DNA of 64,000 bases from assembly GCA_030533445.1 (NCBI GenBank), contig CM060072.1, positions 24,325,109 to 24,389,108 on the forward strand, in the 5' to 3' direction. Every line of letters begins with the position of its first letter. Position 1 is the stretch's first letter. The notes under the pieces are model-generated. The model saw only the letters and a program-made list of their open reading frames with translations, did not search any database and had not been told where the DNA came from. This document shows positions 62,159 through 64,000 of this stretch, piece after piece. This DNA comes from Cyprinodon diabolis. Taxonomy: Eukaryota > Chordata > Actinopteri > Cyprinodontiformes > Cyprinodontidae. Made by a program: the position numbers and the translations under genes.

Positions 62159-62594
62159 TGTCTTGATTGGGTTCAGGGTTCTAACCCACATGCAGAACAC
62201 ATTATTAAAGATAAACACAAGTTATGTGAGTGAATCAGAGAAACAGATCCGGGACTGGTCACACAGGGTTCTCTGTAGAGAAGGACAGTTTGGTTAGCCA
62301 GGATGCTGAAGATCTTTGTCAGAGGAATTGTGCAGGTTTGTACCTGTGACGTGATTCAGATTAGCAACTGAGGGAGGGAACTGAGTTTGGTCCAGAGGCT
62401 TGAAGTTTGCAGAGGGCTAAGCAGCGGCAGGGCTTGACTTCAGACTAAACAGCGTTCAGATCCAGAGTCTTCCTTCCGATCCTCTTCTTGAGGGCGGGCA
62501 GGCAGGTTCAGACAGTTAGATTCTGCTGGTGAGCTTCTGAGACCCAGAGGCGCCCTCTGCTGGAGGAAGATGGACAGACCTCCAGATCCCAACA
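62159..62594 (-). mobile_element. Solo LTR, short subfamily of the Tf1/sushi-type gypsy
   Basis: 436 bp with a perfect target duplication AAGTG (62154-62158 and 62595-62599). On the minus strand it begins TGTTGGGATCTGGAG and ends near CCACATGCAGAACACA in reverse, like the 48.6-kb LTR. It is about 275 bp shorter, so it represents a related subfamily or an internally deleted copy. A perfect CTCF motif is at 62550-62563. Confidence 0.9.
62550..62563 (-). promoter_or_regulatory. CTCF motif inside the LTR
   Basis: Minus strand CCAGCAGAGGGCGC fits CCASYAGRKGGCRS at all 14 positions. The sister LTRs have the same block with one change. Confidence 0.55.
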
Positions 62595-62599
62595 AAGTG

Positions 62600-64000
62600 T
62601 TCCAATGTGAACAGCAGAGAATAGCTCCTTCTGCTTCTTTATTTGGGTTGATGACGTCACAAGAGGTGCATGGATGGAGCTGATTATCTGTAAACAAAAC
62701 AATAAAAAAAAATGTTGATCTCTGAAAACATTTGATCTCTGGGAATTTGGATTTTTCTACATGTTCTGTTAGCTTTTTACAAACCCACCGTGAACCCGCA
62801 AAACGAGCTGCTGTCTGAACATTTATTTGTTTTCATCTTAACTATACCTCAGTGATGAGAGATCATTAGTTTAAAACTAATATTCACATTTGACCAACTG
62901 TTTCCTTTTGAATGAAGGTAATATTAATGTTTTGATTCAGACCAGCCAGAGTAATCCCTTGACTCTGATAGAGACTATGAGGAGGGAGCTAAAAATTAGG
63001 GTGATGACAAGGAGGCCTTTTAAATTTAGTTAGAGAGTTAGAACTTATCTCAATGGATGAAATGTCAAATCACAGAGCAAAAATCAGGTAAAAAAAGAGA
63101 TGTCCCTTGATGAAGATTTTTTTCATTGAATATTGTGAAAAATATACATAATTTTCAAAATTGTATATTTATTTTGAAATGGTTGCTTTGAAACAATTCA
63201 ATAAGTTAAATTAGTTTAAACTAAATGTGCCAGTTATATAAATAATATTAGCTGTAAAAACTTCCTGATAATCCCAAATACTTTTGGGAAAACATCTTGC
63301 AAACTGTTAAGATAAAATCCACACGTGTAGAGGAAAACATTATATCATTGTAATGCTCTCAGGTTGCTTTTCTTTTTCAGGATGTGTATAATTTTACTCT
63401 GAATAATGGAAAAATTACCTTAAAGAGGCCCTTTATGCTTGAAAACCCCATGATGAGTTATAGCAAGTCATAAGGGTTATAATTCCTCCTTGAAGAGGTC
63501 TTTACCTGCTGTAACAAATAGTTTAATGGCAACTATTACTGCCAGGGCACAGCCAGTTATTACTGGCTATGTTTTCACTTTTGAGATGTCCAATTTAGAT
63601 AACCCACCCAAATGAATCAAAACGTCACTTGTCTTTTTTTGTTTTTCATTCAGGCTATCTTTATCTAACTGTAACCTTTTTGGGGCTTGACTGAAACCTT
63701 TCAAAAGTGTAAGTGCGAAAATACTTTGTCACAGAACTGTGAACGCAGAAAGTCATTTTCCTAATCAGTGATAATCCAAAGTAGATTGAAGTAAATCGTT
63801 TCTAGAAAATTTTGCCAATGAGATGTGGTACACCTGGCTCTACACACAGAGCTGAGTACAGAGAGACAATCTCAGATGGCAAATTGTCACAGATGTTCTT
63901 TCTTTTAAAAGAAAACATCTTAAGGGTCAAACTTTTATAAATATATACAGTATGTAGTTTTAATTTAACACTATATGTTGCAAAAAAGTGATCCAGTGTA
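62600..64000. other. Intronic to window end, nothing recognised
   Basis: AT-rich. No exon, RNA or defined repeat seen. Confidence 0.4.

Overview
This looks like nuclear DNA of a bony fish, most likely a spiny-rayed (percomorph) teleost. Almost nothing codes for host protein. Two Tc1-type transposons are of kinds common in teleosts, one Ty3/gypsy element belongs to the Tf1/sushi type, and there are hAT elements, long (AT)n, (ATCC)n and (GGAT)n microsatellites and an AT-rich background. The species cannot be read from the sequence.

The one host gene I can support is easy to miss because its exon is only 30 coding bases. At 17746-17775 (+) a start codon in good context opens MDCLCIVTTK and stops at a GTAAGC splice donor. 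This is the N-terminus of PSD-95 (dlg4), including the two cysteines (3 and 5) that are palmitoylated. It is preceded by a 400-bp pyrimidine tract and a G-rich leader with a strong G-quadruplex motif. I found no further dlg4 exon, so the remaining 46 kb is read as a transposon-filled first intron, and 1-17.5 kb as upstream flank.

Layout. 0-17 kb: a gypsy-like LTR (102-662), an (ATCC)n array, a solo LTR (2302-3002), an intact Tc1 transposon with long inverted repeats (9802-11415), and a solo LTR of another family (14883-15632). 17.1-17.8 kb: dlg4 promoter, leader and exon 1. 18-48 kb: a second intact Tc1 transposon (20262-21509), a 950-bp solo LTR (26694-27643), a decayed hAT element with BED-finger transposase remnants (29591-30955), tandem RFX-type X-boxes (32.9 kb), a CpG-rich transposon fragment (35.5-36.0 kb), a TIR element with a hAT element nested in it (37603-39246), a perfect overlapping hairpin cluster (40.8 kb), a CT-rich possible alternative exon (42.06 kb), an inverted pair of one repeat (43.2 and 47.0 kb), and a solo LTR (44947-45655). 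48.6-53.7 kb: a nearly complete but broken Ty3/gypsy element with a 5-bp target duplication. 54-64 kb: relics, a 124-bp (AT)n tract and another solo LTR (62159-62594).

How the parts relate: the five LTRs at 2.3, 45, 48.6, 53.4 and 62.2 kb belong to one LTR family in both orientations. The full-length element carries the 11-nt self-priming signature of the Tf1/sushi group. Its 3' end was lost after integration, removing the chromodomain region and half of the 3' LTR. Both Tc1 elements keep full reading frames and complete DD34E triads, so they are the only potentially functional mobile genes here. All calls rest on reading the sequence; no searches were run.
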